A DNA stretch of 64,000 bases from Hyphomonadaceae bacterium (lineage in GTDB: Bacteria > Pseudomonadota > Alphaproteobacteria > Caulobacterales > Hyphomonadaceae): the NCBI GenBank assembly GCA_027485145.1, contig JAIXRO010000078.1, positions 1 to 64,000 on the forward strand, given 5' to 3'. A program made the position numbers and the translations under genes. The notes beneath the pieces were generated by a model. It was given only the letters and a program-made list of their open reading frames with translations. It was not told where the DNA came from and ran no database searches. Position 1 is the first letter of the stretch. Each line of letters opens with the position of its first letter. Shown one piece after another: positions 17,373 through 25,051 of this stretch.

Positions 17373-18956
17373 TTACTCAAATAGACGGGGTGTGTAGGAA
17401 AAAAACTGCGACGGCACGGCAAGGCCCGCAGACCGGAGCTGTGCCGCGCGCGTGACGCGCGCCGCGCCTTCCAGCAGATTTAATGCGATCTGACGCACCG
17501 TGCGGTTCTCGACCGGCTCGAGCGGCGTTCCGGCCACCCATTCGTTGAACGCGCCCATCGCCGGTCCGCACCAGATCTGATAATCAGCGGTGCGCCCCGG
17601 TTCGCCCTCCCGCGCCCATTGAGCGCCCTGAAACAGGTAGCGCCGGGCAACGAGCGCGAGGCGCTTGTTGCCGTCAGATTCGGCTTTCTTGGCTTCGGCC
17701 GGATTGACGCGCCGAATGTAAGTTTGGGTCGCAGACCAGGCCGACTCGAAGGGTTCGCCGAGAACGTCATCGATCCATTTGCGGTCGGCAGCGGACACGC
17801 TCTCATAGCTTGCGCCGCTGCGATAAAACCCGTGCAGCTTTTTCCCCCGCATCGCGAACAGCGTGCCACGCTTCAGCACCTGCACCTCAACGCCTTGTTC
17901 GAACATGTCGGCGGCAGGCGCCATCGCCACATCGGCCGGCCCAGCCTTGGCAAGCAGCCTACGCCCGGCTTCCGACAGTCCGGATTCCACCGCACTTTGA
18001 TTGACCGAGCCTGTCAGCACGTAAGCGGCGCCCATCTGGAAAGCCGCAGCAACAGACGACGGGGTCGCGATACCGCCGGCCAATCCGATCCGGATCGCCG
18101 TCTCGTCAATTCCATGCCGGGCGCAGACCCTCGCGCGCGCAGCGCTGAGTGAACTGAATAGGACGGATGCGGGGCGATTGTCGGTATGGCCACCGGAATC
18201 GGATTCCGCGGTGATCTCGGCCGCGACCGGCACTTGGGCGGCAAGGTCTGCCTGCGCCTGCGTGATCTTGCCGGCATCCACCAGCTCTCGCAGCATCTTC
18301 TCGGGAGCAGGCGCCATGAACGGTTCGGCGACTTCGGCGCGAGACACCTTTGCGAACAGGTGATTGCGCCGCTCGATCCCGCCATCGGCGCGCCGCGAGA
18401 GTCCAAGCGCGGTGTAGCGAACGACGTCCGGCGTAAGACGCATGAACGCCGACGCCGAGACACGGCGCACGCCTTCGGCCAGGAACAGGTCAACGACCGC
18501 GGCTTCCTGCCCCGGTTCCTGCGGTGAATGGATCAGATTCGCGCCCCAGGCGTGATCACCGGGTCCCAGCGCAGCGCGGATCTCGCGTACACCGGCGCGG
18601 ATCTCATCCAGCGGCAATCCAGCGCTCCCATAGAATCCGATGCACCCGGCGCGAACCGCTTCGATCACCATCCTGGGCGTGGCGATACCGCGGGCCATTT
18701 CGCCGACCACATAGCAGAATCTTGCGGGATGCTCTGACAGCAGCGCCCGGTCACCCAGCCACTCGGGATAGATCGGTGGCAGCCGGCACGCGTTCACCGA
18801 TTTTGGCAGGTCTTCGCCGATCGCCACCAATGCCGGCGGTTTCGCCAGATCGGCGGTAAGCCAAACAGGAGCGCGCGGTGTTTCCACGGCGCTTTTGATC
18901 AGATCCGGCACGCGATGTCTGCCCTTCTGGCTAGGCCCGTTCCGAGCGCCCATCAT
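17373..18956 (-). CDS. pfaD: PfaD-type trans-acting enoyl reductase (FMN, nitronate-monooxygenase-like barrel)
   Basis: A 527-residue FMN-dependent TIM-barrel enoyl reductase acting in trans on the ACP-bound chain. Family marks: GEMARGIATPRMVIEAVRAG then IGFYGSAGLP near residues 85-115; GLAGGIATPSSVAAAFQMGA and YVLTGSVNQSAVESG in the FMN phosphate region; and the PfaD-specific C-terminal part with FQGAQWAREGEPGRTADYQI and WCGPAMGAFNEWV. First gene of the minus-strand operon pfaD, KS-AT-ACP2, KR, KS-CLF-AT-DH-DH. Tandem ATGs at 18956 and 18953 leave a one-codon start ambiguity. The upstream region has only a weak Shine-Dalgarno (AAGTGAAG). PfaD occurs with PUFA-type synthases and some trans-AT PKSs; the partner genes favour the former. 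Confidence 0.92.
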   Translation of the reverse strand: MMGARNGPSQKGRHRVPDLIKSAVETPRAPVWLTADLAKPPALVAIGEDLPKSVNACRLPPIYPEWLGDRALLSEHPARFCYVVGEMARGIATPRMVIEAVRAGCIGFYGSAGLPLDEIRAGVREIRAALGPGDHAWGANLIHSPQEPGQEAAVVDLFLAEGVRRVSASAFMRLTPDVVRYTALGLSRRADGGIERRNHLFAKVSRAEVAEPFMAPAPEKMLRELVDAGKITQAQADLAAQVPVAAEITAESDSGGHTDNRPASVLFSSLSAARARVCARHGIDETAIRIGLAGGIATPSSVAAAFQMGAAYVLTGSVNQSAVESGLSEAGRRLLAKAGPADVAMAPAADMFEQGVEVQVLKRGTLFAMRGKKLHGFYRSGASYESVSAADRKWIDDVLGEPFESAWSATQTYIRRVNPAEAKKAESDGNKRLALVARRYLFQGAQWAREGEPGRTADYQIWCGPAMGAFNEWVAGTPLEPVENRTVRQIALNLLEGAARVTRAAQLRSAGLAVPSQFFSYTPRLFE

Positions 18957-19183
18957 CCGACTTCACTTAAGTGCGCAATGACGTCCAACTCAACGAAAAA
19001 TACCTGATTCCGGATCAATCAATATCGGCCGTTCGGACCGCGCACAACTTTTAATCGCAACGCGCGGGTTAACACCCAGGCGTTGAGCCGCATGGCGATC
19101 ATCATCTCTGATCAAGGCACCCGCGCATCACAAATTGCGTTGCTTCCATTGCTCCGCGCGAGCACGGCGCGTATGGCAGAGGC
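18957..19183. promoter_or_regulatory. Divergent intergenic region upstream of pfaD
   Basis: About 227 bases that should contain the Pfa operon promoter (minus strand) and the promoter for the riboswitch-controlled exporter (plus strand). I see no ORF. A near-palindrome TGATTCCGGATCA at 19005-19017 sits about 50 bases upstream of pfaD and could be an operator. I could not fix -35/-10 elements. Confidence 0.4.
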
Positions 19184-19294
19184 GTCACTGGGGAGTAGCC
19201 AGTCGTCCTTCGGGGCGAGCCACCGTGTCAACATGCTCGGCTGAGAGGCCGTGGTGCGATGGAAGCGGAACACCGCTTGGGCGAGACCAATGGC
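19184..19294 (+). ncRNA. yybP-ykoY (manganese) riboswitch aptamer
   Basis: Matches the conserved skeleton of the yybP-ykoY family: GGGGAGTAGC at 19190-19199, the GTCAACATGCTCGGC block at 19227-19241, GTGGTGCGAT at 19251-19260 and TTGGGCGAGACC at 19277-19288. The last of these forms the partner loop that closes the four-way-junction-like fold. Arms CACTGG (19186-19191) and CCAATG (19287-19292) can close the base stem with one mismatch. The family binds Mn2+ and controls manganese exporters, and the next gene encodes a GDT1/UPF0016 transporter, a known partner. That agreement makes the call strong. Confidence 0.9.
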
Positions 19295-19304
19295 ATCACT
19301 TCCT

Positions 19305-19361
19305 CGCCCGGGGCCGGGCGGCGGAGATGATGTCGTTTGGTTCTCATCGTCGCCCGGCCCC
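19305..19361 (+). promoter_or_regulatory. Riboswitch expression platform: two mutually exclusive hairpins
   Basis: Hairpin A pairs CGCCCG (19305-19310) with CGGGCG (19315-19320). Hairpin B pairs GGGGCCGGGCG (19310-19320) with CGCCCGGCCCC (19351-19361), 11 perfect pairs with further partial pairing inside. Both need 19315-19320, so only one can form. Hairpin B ends one base before GGAA (19363-19366), the likely ribosome binding site. No U-tract follows, so translational control is more plausible than termination. Confidence 0.65.
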
Positions 19362-19373
19362 CGGAATGCACTC

Positions 19374-19946
19374 ATGGAAGCTCTTCTCACTTCAATCGCC
19401 GTCGTTGCGCTCGCGGAAATCGGCGACAAGACACAGCTGCTCGCGATTGTGCTGGCCGCGCGCTTCAAGCAGCCGCTGGCCATCATCGCCGGGATATTTG
19501 CAGCCACGGTAGCCAATCATTTCCTGGCCGCCCTCGTCGGCTCGCAGGTCGCCAACCTTCTCGACGGACCCACTTTCCGGCTGGCGATCGCGGCGTCCTT
19601 CATTGCAATGGCCGCCTGGACGCTTGTGCCTGACAAGCTGGACGACGATCCACAGCCGAAGCCGGCCCGGTTCGGTGCTTTCCTGGCGACCACGATTGCC
19701 TTCTTCCTCGTGGAAATGGGTGACAAGACCCAGATCGCGACCGTTGCCCTCGGCGCGCGGTTTCACGACGTCATCGCGGTCACCATCGGCACGACGCTGG
19801 GGATGATGATTGCCAACGTGCCGGCGGTGTTCCTCGGCAATGCGCTGCTGGAACGCGTACCGCTCAAGATCGTGCGATGGGTCGCGGCGGGATTGTTCCT
19901 GGTGATCGGCCTCTGGCTGCTCGCCCAGACGCTTGTGCAGTTCTAG
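19374..19946 (+). CDS. GDT1/UPF0016 (TMEM165-like) manganese exporter
   Basis: A 190-residue integral membrane protein of the GDT1/UPF0016 family, cation exporters linked to manganese in bacteria. It carries the two diagnostic copies of E-x-G-D-K-T: AEIGDKTQ near residue 15 and EMGDKTQ near residue 120, each in a hydrophobic repeat of about three membrane helices. The charged loop DKLDDDPQPKPARFG joins the repeats. ATG 19374 was chosen because the family begins MEALLTSIAVVALAEIGD; the open frame upstream is riboswitch sequence. The upstream yybP-ykoY element should switch the gene on when Mn2+ is high. Confidence 0.93.
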   Translation: MEALLTSIAVVALAEIGDKTQLLAIVLAARFKQPLAIIAGIFAATVANHFLAALVGSQVANLLDGPTFRLAIAASFIAMAAWTLVPDKLDDDPQPKPARFGAFLATTIAFFLVEMGDKTQIATVALGARFHDVIAVTIGTTLGMMIANVPAVFLGNALLERVPLKIVRWVAAGLFLVIGLWLLAQTLVQF

Positions 19947-19961
19947 GCAATGGAACCGGTG

Positions 19962-20052
<91 letters not shown>

Positions 20053-20066
20053 GCAGCGTGCGCTGT

Positions 20067-20102
20067 TTGTGGGAACGCGGCCCGCCGCGCAAGTCCCCAC
20101 AA
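20067..20102. repeat. Two-tier inverted repeat between tRNA-Ser and rlpA
   Basis: TTGTGGG (20067-20073) pairs with CCCACAA (20096-20102). Inside it, GCGG (20077-20080) pairs with CCGC (20085-20088). It lies 15 bases upstream of the tRNA-Ser 5' end, so it could touch that promoter, or it may be a structured end of a plus-strand transcript. Confidence 0.5.
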
Positions 20103-20268
20103 CGGGCGAAAGCGTGAATCGATCCTTAAGCCAGGCTGTTGGACTTTCTTCCGGGTTTGACTGGGTGGCGATACCTGCGTGATACACCAATCCATGAAAC
20201 GGCCAGAAGGCCACCGGTTCAGCCCCCAAGGCGGAGCCGGTTTCTCAGAAAGAGGAGATTTGCGGCTC

Positions 20269-21381
20269 ATGCCGTTTGCGCACGCCTGGCCCAAGGGCCG
20301 ACTCATCGTCGCCGCGTCAGTATTGGCCATCGCGGCCGCCGTGCTGCCGGCGTCCGCCGATACGCGGGCGCCAATCGTTTACGCCATGCAACCCGGTGCA
20401 CCTGCCAAGGCCGCTTCGAAAGCGGCGGTTGTGCCGCTCGTGCCGGACAAGGCGACCCAGCGTATCGCGTTCCGCTATCCGGGGTCGGGGGAGGCGCCGC
20501 CAGCCGTGAGTCCGGCGCCGCAAACCGTATGGACCAGTCCGAAGCCGCTTGCGCCGGTCGCCGCGGCGCCCGTCGTCGAAACCGTCGCACTTCAGCCAGT
20601 GGGGGTTGCGAAGCCCGTGCAGGCCGCCGCCGTCCTGACCACGAGCGCTTCCGAGACCGGGCTTGCCATCGTCTACGGTGACGAATTTGACGGCCTGCCG
20701 ACATCGAATGGGGAAATCTTCGACCAGAATGCCCTGACAGCCGCGCATCCGTCCTTGCCATTGCCAAGCGTGATCACGGTCCGAAATCCGCAGACGGGAA
20801 GGGAAGTGACGCTGCGCGTCAATGACCGGGGACCGTTTGAAGAGGGCGCCGTGCTGCAGGTATCGCGGAAGGCGGCGCAGGAGCTCGGCATGTCCGGGGC
20901 AGGGCGGTCGGAGTTGACGTTCTTTGTCGCTGGACAGTCGCCTGCTCCGGTTTCAAGGCCCGCCGCCGGACCAAAGCCGCTGCTGCGCGAAGCCACCGTG
21001 CGCGCCCAGCCTGCGGATGAACTGCTCGGCGGCGACGAGCTGGCAGGGGCTCCGGCACCGGCAAAACAGCGCGCCGCCGTGGTCTGGCCGGAGCCGCCGG
21101 CCGAATGGGGCGTTGGCCCGCGAACAACCAAGATAAGCGCATCCTCCTCGGGGTCGCTTTATGTCCAGCTGGCCTCGTTCGCGGATATCAACAATGCGGA
21201 AGCGCTTTACCGCGGCCTTCGCTCCGATCTGCCTGTGGAAATCGTGCCCGCCCGCGTCAATGGCTCCGAGTACTTCCGCGTCCGCGTCGGGCCGCTGACC
21301 GACCGCGCGTCAGCCCAAGATCTCCGTGACCGCCTGAATGCAGAAGGCAAGGGCGACGGACGGGTGGTCACTGCGGAGTAG
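20269..21381 (+). CDS. rlpA: RlpA family septal lytic transglycosylase with SPOR domain
   Basis: Exported peptidoglycan enzyme, 370 residues. Residues 1-30 form a signal peptide ending LPASA-DT. A Pro/Ala-rich linker runs to about 125. The double-psi beta-barrel (about 130-222) keeps the likely catalytic pair H160 (TAAHPSLPLP) and D186 (RVNDRGPF). The C-terminal SPOR domain (about 300-370) begins SLYVQLASFADINNAEAL and binds denuded septal glycan. RlpA enzymes cleave glycan strands lacking stem peptides during septation. I chose ATG 20269: it starts the signal peptide and follows AGAGGAG by 11 bases. ATGs at 20179 and 20194 would add a polar extension before the signal. A D,D-carboxypeptidase gene follows. 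Confidence 0.88.
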   Translation: MPFAHAWPKGRLIVAASVLAIAAAVLPASADTRAPIVYAMQPGAPAKAASKAAVVPLVPDKATQRIAFRYPGSGEAPPAVSPAPQTVWTSPKPLAPVAAAPVVETVALQPVGVAKPVQAAAVLTTSASETGLAIVYGDEFDGLPTSNGEIFDQNALTAAHPSLPLPSVITVRNPQTGREVTLRVNDRGPFEEGAVLQVSRKAAQELGMSGAGRSELTFFVAGQSPAPVSRPAAGPKPLLREATVRAQPADELLGGDELAGAPAPAKQRAAVVWPEPPAEWGVGPRTTKISASSSGSLYVQLASFADINNAEALYRGLRSDLPVEIVPARVNGSEYFRVRVGPLTDRASAQDLRDRLNAEGKGDGRVVTAE

Positions 21382-21418
21382 AATGCCCGCAGCCTGCCCA
21401 TTGACGCTGACCACAAAC

Positions 21419-21454
21419 CGGCCCTTTTTCCCGGATAGCCGGGAAAAGGGGCCG
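21419..21454. repeat. 16-bp-stem hairpin between rlpA and the D,D-carboxypeptidase gene
   Basis: CGGCCCTTTTTCCCGG (21419-21434), loop ATAG, then CCGGGAAAAGGGGCCG (21439-21454). It has sixteen consecutive pairs including one G-U. There is no terminal T-run, but the T-rich 5' arm and A-rich 3' arm lie within the stem. It could be an rlpA transcript end or processing site. Confidence 0.75.
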
Positions 21455-21494
21455 CGTGTGCATGCGGCCGTTCCGGACTAGGGAGACACACATC

Positions 21495-22685
21495 GTGAAG
21501 TTTTGGCGTGGGATCGTTCTGGCGGCAGCTGTCGGCATCGGAGCTGCGCTTCCTGGTTTGGCGCAGGTGATCGATACACCGGCGGAATTCGCCGTTATCA
21601 TGGATCACGAGACCGGGCAGATCCTGTATTCCAAGCGCGGCGAAGAAGCGATGACGCCGGCGTCCATGACCAAGATGATGACGGCTTTTGTCGTCTTCGA
21701 ACTGATCGAGCGAGGCGAAATCGCACTGACCGACAAGTTCACGGTCAGCGAGGATGCCTGGCGCCGCGGGGGCTTCCCTTCCGGCACGTCGACCATGGGG
21801 CTCGTACCCAAGGATACGCCCACGGTGGAAGAACTGCTGCACGGCGTGATCACGATGTCCGGAAACGATGCCTGCATTGTGCTGGCGGAAGGCATTTCAG
21901 GTTCAGAGCCTGCCTTCGCGGCCCGCATGACGGAGATCGCACACGAACTCGGCCTCAAATCGGTGAACTTCGTCAACACGACGGGCCTTGAAGGCGAAGG
22001 TCATGTCGTCTCCGCAGTCGATCTCGCGAAGCTCGCGAAGATGACCATCGACAAGTATCCGCAATATTATGGCTGGTATTCCCTCCCGTCCTACACCTGG
22101 CGTGAATACACACAAGTCAACCGCAACCCCCTGCTCGAAGTTGAAGGCGCCGACGGCCTGAAGACCGGACACCTGGAATCCTCAGGCTACGGACTGACCG
22201 CTTCTGCGGTGCGCGACGGCGTTCGCCGCACGATCGTCATCAACGGTCTGCCGACCATGGCGGCACGCGCACAGGAAGCCGAACGCCTGATGCGTGTCGC
22301 GATCCAGAGCTTCGAACTCAAGACAATCGGCCCTGAAACCGTGACCCTGCCCGACGTCGATGTCTGGCTTGGCGAACAGCGCACCGTGCCGGTTTCGCTG
22401 GCCGAGCCTGTGAAAGTCGTCGGTCACAAGGCCGCGTTCTCGAAAGCCAAGGCCGAGCTGGTGCTGGACAAGACGGTCAAGGCCCCGGTCAAGAAGGGCG
22501 ACAAGGTCGGCATGTTCGTGGTGACGCTGGAAGGCCAGGCGCCTGTCAGCGCGCCGGTGATCGCCGAGGCCGACGTCAAGAAACTCGGCTTCTTCGGCCA
22601 GGCGATCGAAGGCGTCAGCACGCTCATGCGGGGTGAAAGCACACCGAAGCCTACCGATGAACCGGCGACGGGCGGTGATGAATAG
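21495..22685 (+). CDS. D-alanyl-D-alanine carboxypeptidase (PBP5/DacA family)
   Basis: Trims the terminal D-Ala from peptidoglycan stem peptides. 396 residues: signal peptide about 1-24 (ALPGLAQ), then the penicillin-binding peptidase domain with SxxK as S57-MTK60, SGN at 122-124 and KTG at 223-225 in DGLKTGHLESSGYG. The C-terminal PBP5-type beta domain starts near residue 275 (VTLPDVDVWLGEQ), and the amphipathic membrane-anchoring tail is around FFGQAIEGVSTLM. I chose the GTG at 21495, which begins the signal peptide and is preceded by AGGGAG; an ATG at 21456 would add 13 residues including part of the upstream stem. The end overlaps tmk by 8 bases. Confidence 0.92.
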   Translation: MKFWRGIVLAAAVGIGAALPGLAQVIDTPAEFAVIMDHETGQILYSKRGEEAMTPASMTKMMTAFVVFELIERGEIALTDKFTVSEDAWRRGGFPSGTSTMGLVPKDTPTVEELLHGVITMSGNDACIVLAEGISGSEPAFAARMTEIAHELGLKSVNFVNTTGLEGEGHVVSAVDLAKLAKMTIDKYPQYYGWYSLPSYTWREYTQVNRNPLLEVEGADGLKTGHLESSGYGLTASAVRDGVRRTIVINGLPTMAARAQEAERLMRVAIQSFELKTIGPETVTLPDVDVWLGEQRTVPVSLAEPVKVVGHKAAFSKAKAELVLDKTVKAPVKKGDKVGMFVVTLEGQAPVSAPVIAEADVKKLGFFGQAIEGVSTLMRGESTPKPTDEPATGGDE

Positions 22686-23334
22686 TCCAGTCCGGGGACG
22701 GTTCATCACGCTGGAAGGCGGCGAAGGGACAGGCAAGTCCACCCTGCAGCGGGCCTTGCAGGGGCAACTGGCCGAGCAGGGTATCAAGACCCTTCTGACG
22801 CGTGAGCCGGGGGGTAGCCCACGCGCCGAAGCCGTTCGCGCGCTCGTGCTAAACCCGCCCGGCGACACATCCTTCTCCCCTCTGGCCGAAGCCCTGCTCA
22901 TGAATGCGGCGCGCAGCGATCATCTTGATCAACTCATCCGGCCCGCCCTGGCGGCTGGACAATGGGTGATCTGCGACCGGTTCAGCGATTCAACCCGCGT
23001 CTATCAGGGCGTGACGGGTGCGGTCTCACCGGACGTACTTCTTGACATGGAACGTCACGTCGTGGCGGACACCCGGCCGGACCTCACGCTCATTCTCGAT
23101 GCGCCCGTGACTCTCGCCCTCGAACGCCGCGCGGCACGCGGCGGTAAACTGGATGTCTTCGAGGCCCGCGGCCTCGCCTTTCACGAAGCGGTGCGAGCCG
23201 CTTTCGCGGACATAGCCCGGCACGAACCCGGTCGCTGCACCTTGATCGATGCGAGCCTGCCCCCGGCAGACGTCGCGCATCTCGCCTGGGCCGCAATCGC
23301 GGCACGCTTTGCCGACGTCCTTGCCCGGCCATGA
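22678..23334 (+). CDS. tmk: Thymidylate kinase
   Basis: Phosphorylates dTMP to dTDP with ATP. 218 residues with the P-loop EGGEGTGKST (about 13-22), TREPGG near residue 40, the DR motif CDRFSDSTRVYQG and an Arg-rich lid around ERRAARGG. The ATG at 22678 lies inside the last codons of the carboxypeptidase gene, and the stop overlaps the holB start (ATGA), so translation is probably coupled. tmk-holB-tatD-MBL is a recurring proteobacterial order. The open frame upstream of 22678 belongs to the preceding gene's region and shows no kinase homology. Confidence 0.96.
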   Translation: MNSPVRGRFITLEGGEGTGKSTLQRALQGQLAEQGIKTLLTREPGGSPRAEAVRALVLNPPGDTSFSPLAEALLMNAARSDHLDQLIRPALAAGQWVICDRFSDSTRVYQGVTGAVSPDVLLDMERHVVADTRPDLTLILDAPVTLALERRAARGGKLDVFEARGLAFHEAVRAAFADIARHEPGRCTLIDASLPPADVAHLAWAAIAARFADVLARP

Positions 23335-24266
23335 GCATAGGCTGGCCCCTCTTCGGTCATGCGCCGGCGCAGCAGCGCTTCCTTGACGCTTATGCGCAAG
23401 GCCGGCTTCACCATGCATGGCTGATCGAGGGACCTGAAGGCATCGGCAAATCTCGGCTCGCCCATCGTCTCGCGGCTTTCCTGCTCGGCGCGCGAGGCCC
23501 TGCCGGCCAACCGCTCGATGCTCCGGAGACGGACGAGGTGTGGCGGGCGTGCGCCGCCGGTAGCCACCCGGATTTTCGCCTGCTGAAGCGAGAGCTGAAC
23601 GACAAGGGCAAGCTCACCCAGGATATCAGCGTCCATCAGATCCGGGAGCTCACCCAATTTTTCACCATGAAGGCCGCGCTTGGTGGATGGCGAACCGGGA
23701 TCATAGATGCCATCGACGAAACCAACCGGAATGGTGCGAACGCGCTTCTCAAGACGCTCGAAGAACCGCCCCCAAAGTGCGTACTTTTTCTGGTCAATCA
23801 CGGACGGGAGCCGATCCTGCCGACCATCCGGTCGCGGTGCCGCGTGCTGCGCCTTTCGGCGCTGTCGGAGGCAGACTGCCTGACCGCGCTTGAAGCCGCC
23901 GGTGCGCCTCCGCAGGCCGCGCGCATCGCCCGCGGAAGGCCGGGCAGGGGCATCCGGCTATCGTCGCCTTCCGCGCTTGCCGCCGCAGACGCCGCTCGCG
24001 CCCTGCTCCGTTCGGCGCCTAGAATTCCTGACAAGCTGGCCATGGCTGCCCTGTCCTCCGCCTCGGCGGATGAGCGGGCGATGGAGGCCTTCCGGGCGGA
24101 AATCAGTGAGTGGCTGGCAGAGCGCGCCGAGACCCAACCGGCGGCGGCGCGGCTCTGGTTGCAGCAGGCGCGCCTGGCGGGGGATGCTGAACGTCTGAAC
24201 ATGGACGCCGCGCAAGTCGCGTCAAAGCTGATCGCGGGGCTTTATGAATTGGCGCAGCCCGTCTAA
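23331..24266 (+). CDS. holB: DNA polymerase III delta' subunit
   Basis: Clamp-loader subunit, 311 residues. The AAA+ fold has Walker A GPEGIGKS (about 34-41), the region IIDAIDETNRNGANALLKTL corresponding to Walker B and box VII, and the SRC motif in TIRSRCRVL. Alphaproteobacterial delta' proteins keep an active-looking Walker A, as here. The C-terminal helical part (from about 210) is Ala/Arg-rich. Translation is coupled to tmk by a 4-base overlap; tatD follows after 11 bases. Confidence 0.93.
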   Translation: MSIGWPLFGHAPAQQRFLDAYAQGRLHHAWLIEGPEGIGKSRLAHRLAAFLLGARGPAGQPLDAPETDEVWRACAAGSHPDFRLLKRELNDKGKLTQDISVHQIRELTQFFTMKAALGGWRTGIIDAIDETNRNGANALLKTLEEPPPKCVLFLVNHGREPILPTIRSRCRVLRLSALSEADCLTALEAAGAPPQAARIARGRPGRGIRLSSPSALAAADAARALLRSAPRIPDKLAMAALSSASADERAMEAFRAEISEWLAERAETQPAAARLWLQQARLAGDAERLNMDAAQVASKLIAGLYELAQPV

Positions 24267-24277
24267 ACGCCCCCGAG

Positions 24278-25051
24278 ATGTTTGATACACACGTCAATCT
24301 GCACGGTGAGGCCTTTGCCGAAGACCTCGAAGACGTGCTCGCGCGCGCCCGGGAGAGCGGTGTCGAGCGCTTTCTCGCCATATGTGACCGCTACGATAAC
24401 TTCCCGGCTGTGCGGGCGATCGCTGAAGCGCACGCGGACATCTGGTGCTCGGTCGGCGTGCATCCGCATCACGCGAAAGATTTCACCTCACTCATGGCTT
24501 CGACCCTCATCGCCGAAGCCACGCACCCGAAAGTCGTAGCGATCGGCGAAACCGGCCTCGATTTCCATTATGGCTACAGCGCCGAAGCCGACCAGGTGCG
24601 CAGCGTGCGCGAGCACATCGCGGCGGCGCGCGAAACAGGCTTGCCGCTGATCCTTCACACACGCGAGGCCGACAGCCTGATGGCGGATATCCTTGAGGAG
24701 GAATTCGCAAAAGGGTCGTTCCAGCCCTTGCTGCATTGCTACACCGGCGGGGCAGACCTTTGCCAACGCGCACTGGCGCTGGGCGCCTATGTGTCAGTGT
24801 CCGGGATCCTGTCGTTCAAAAGCGCAAGGGACGTGCGCGCGGTCATCGCCGATGTGCCGCTCGAGCGCCTGATCCTCGAAACGGACTGTCCTTACCTCGC
24901 GCCCGTGCCGATGCGCGGCCGCCGGAACGAACCCGCCTATCTCGTGCACGTCGCCGAAGCGCTCAGCGCGCTGAAGGGCGTCGATACAGAAACGGTGAAA
25001 CGCATGACGACCGAAAATGCCGCGCGCCTGTTTTCGAAGGCGAGGCGCTGA
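24278..25051 (+). CDS. TatD family metal-dependent hydrolase/DNase
   Basis: A 257-residue TIM-barrel metal hydrolase. Metal and catalytic positions: GVHPHH near residue 60, GETGLDF (Glu, about 90), LHTREAD (His), LHCYTG (His) and ETDCPYLAP (Asp, about 205). The usual N-terminal HxH reads DTHVNLH, so the second His of the pair is Asn; other alphaproteobacterial members seem to share this, but I could not check. Members are 3'-5' DNases or D-aminoacyl-tRNA-deacylase-like enzymes; the role here is unproven. It overlaps the next start as TGATG. Confidence 0.9.
   Translation: MFDTHVNLHGEAFAEDLEDVLARARESGVERFLAICDRYDNFPAVRAIAEAHADIWCSVGVHPHHAKDFTSLMASTLIAEATHPKVVAIGETGLDFHYGYSAEADQVRSVREHIAAARETGLPLILHTREADSLMADILEEEFAKGSFQPLLHCYTGGADLCQRALALGAYVSVSGILSFKSARDVRAVIADVPLERLILETDCPYLAPVPMRGRRNEPAYLVHVAEALSALKGVDTETVKRMTTENAARLFSKARR

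Noticed and set aside
15804-17384. 526-codon plus-strand ORF opposite the KS domain of pfaA
   Set aside because: Arg/Gly-rich antisense frame; the minus strand holds intact KS motifs.
5936-18956. Reading the cluster as a modular type I PKS or an enediyne PKS
   Set aside because: PfaD, the CLF-like region, FabA-type double-hotdog dehydratases and tandem ACPs together point to the PUFA/secondary-lipid class.
19012-19017. A second TGATCC (minus strand) upstream of pfaD as an RpoE-type promoter
   Set aside because: No acceptable -10 at 16-18 bases; better described as part of the near-palindrome TGATTCCGGATCA.
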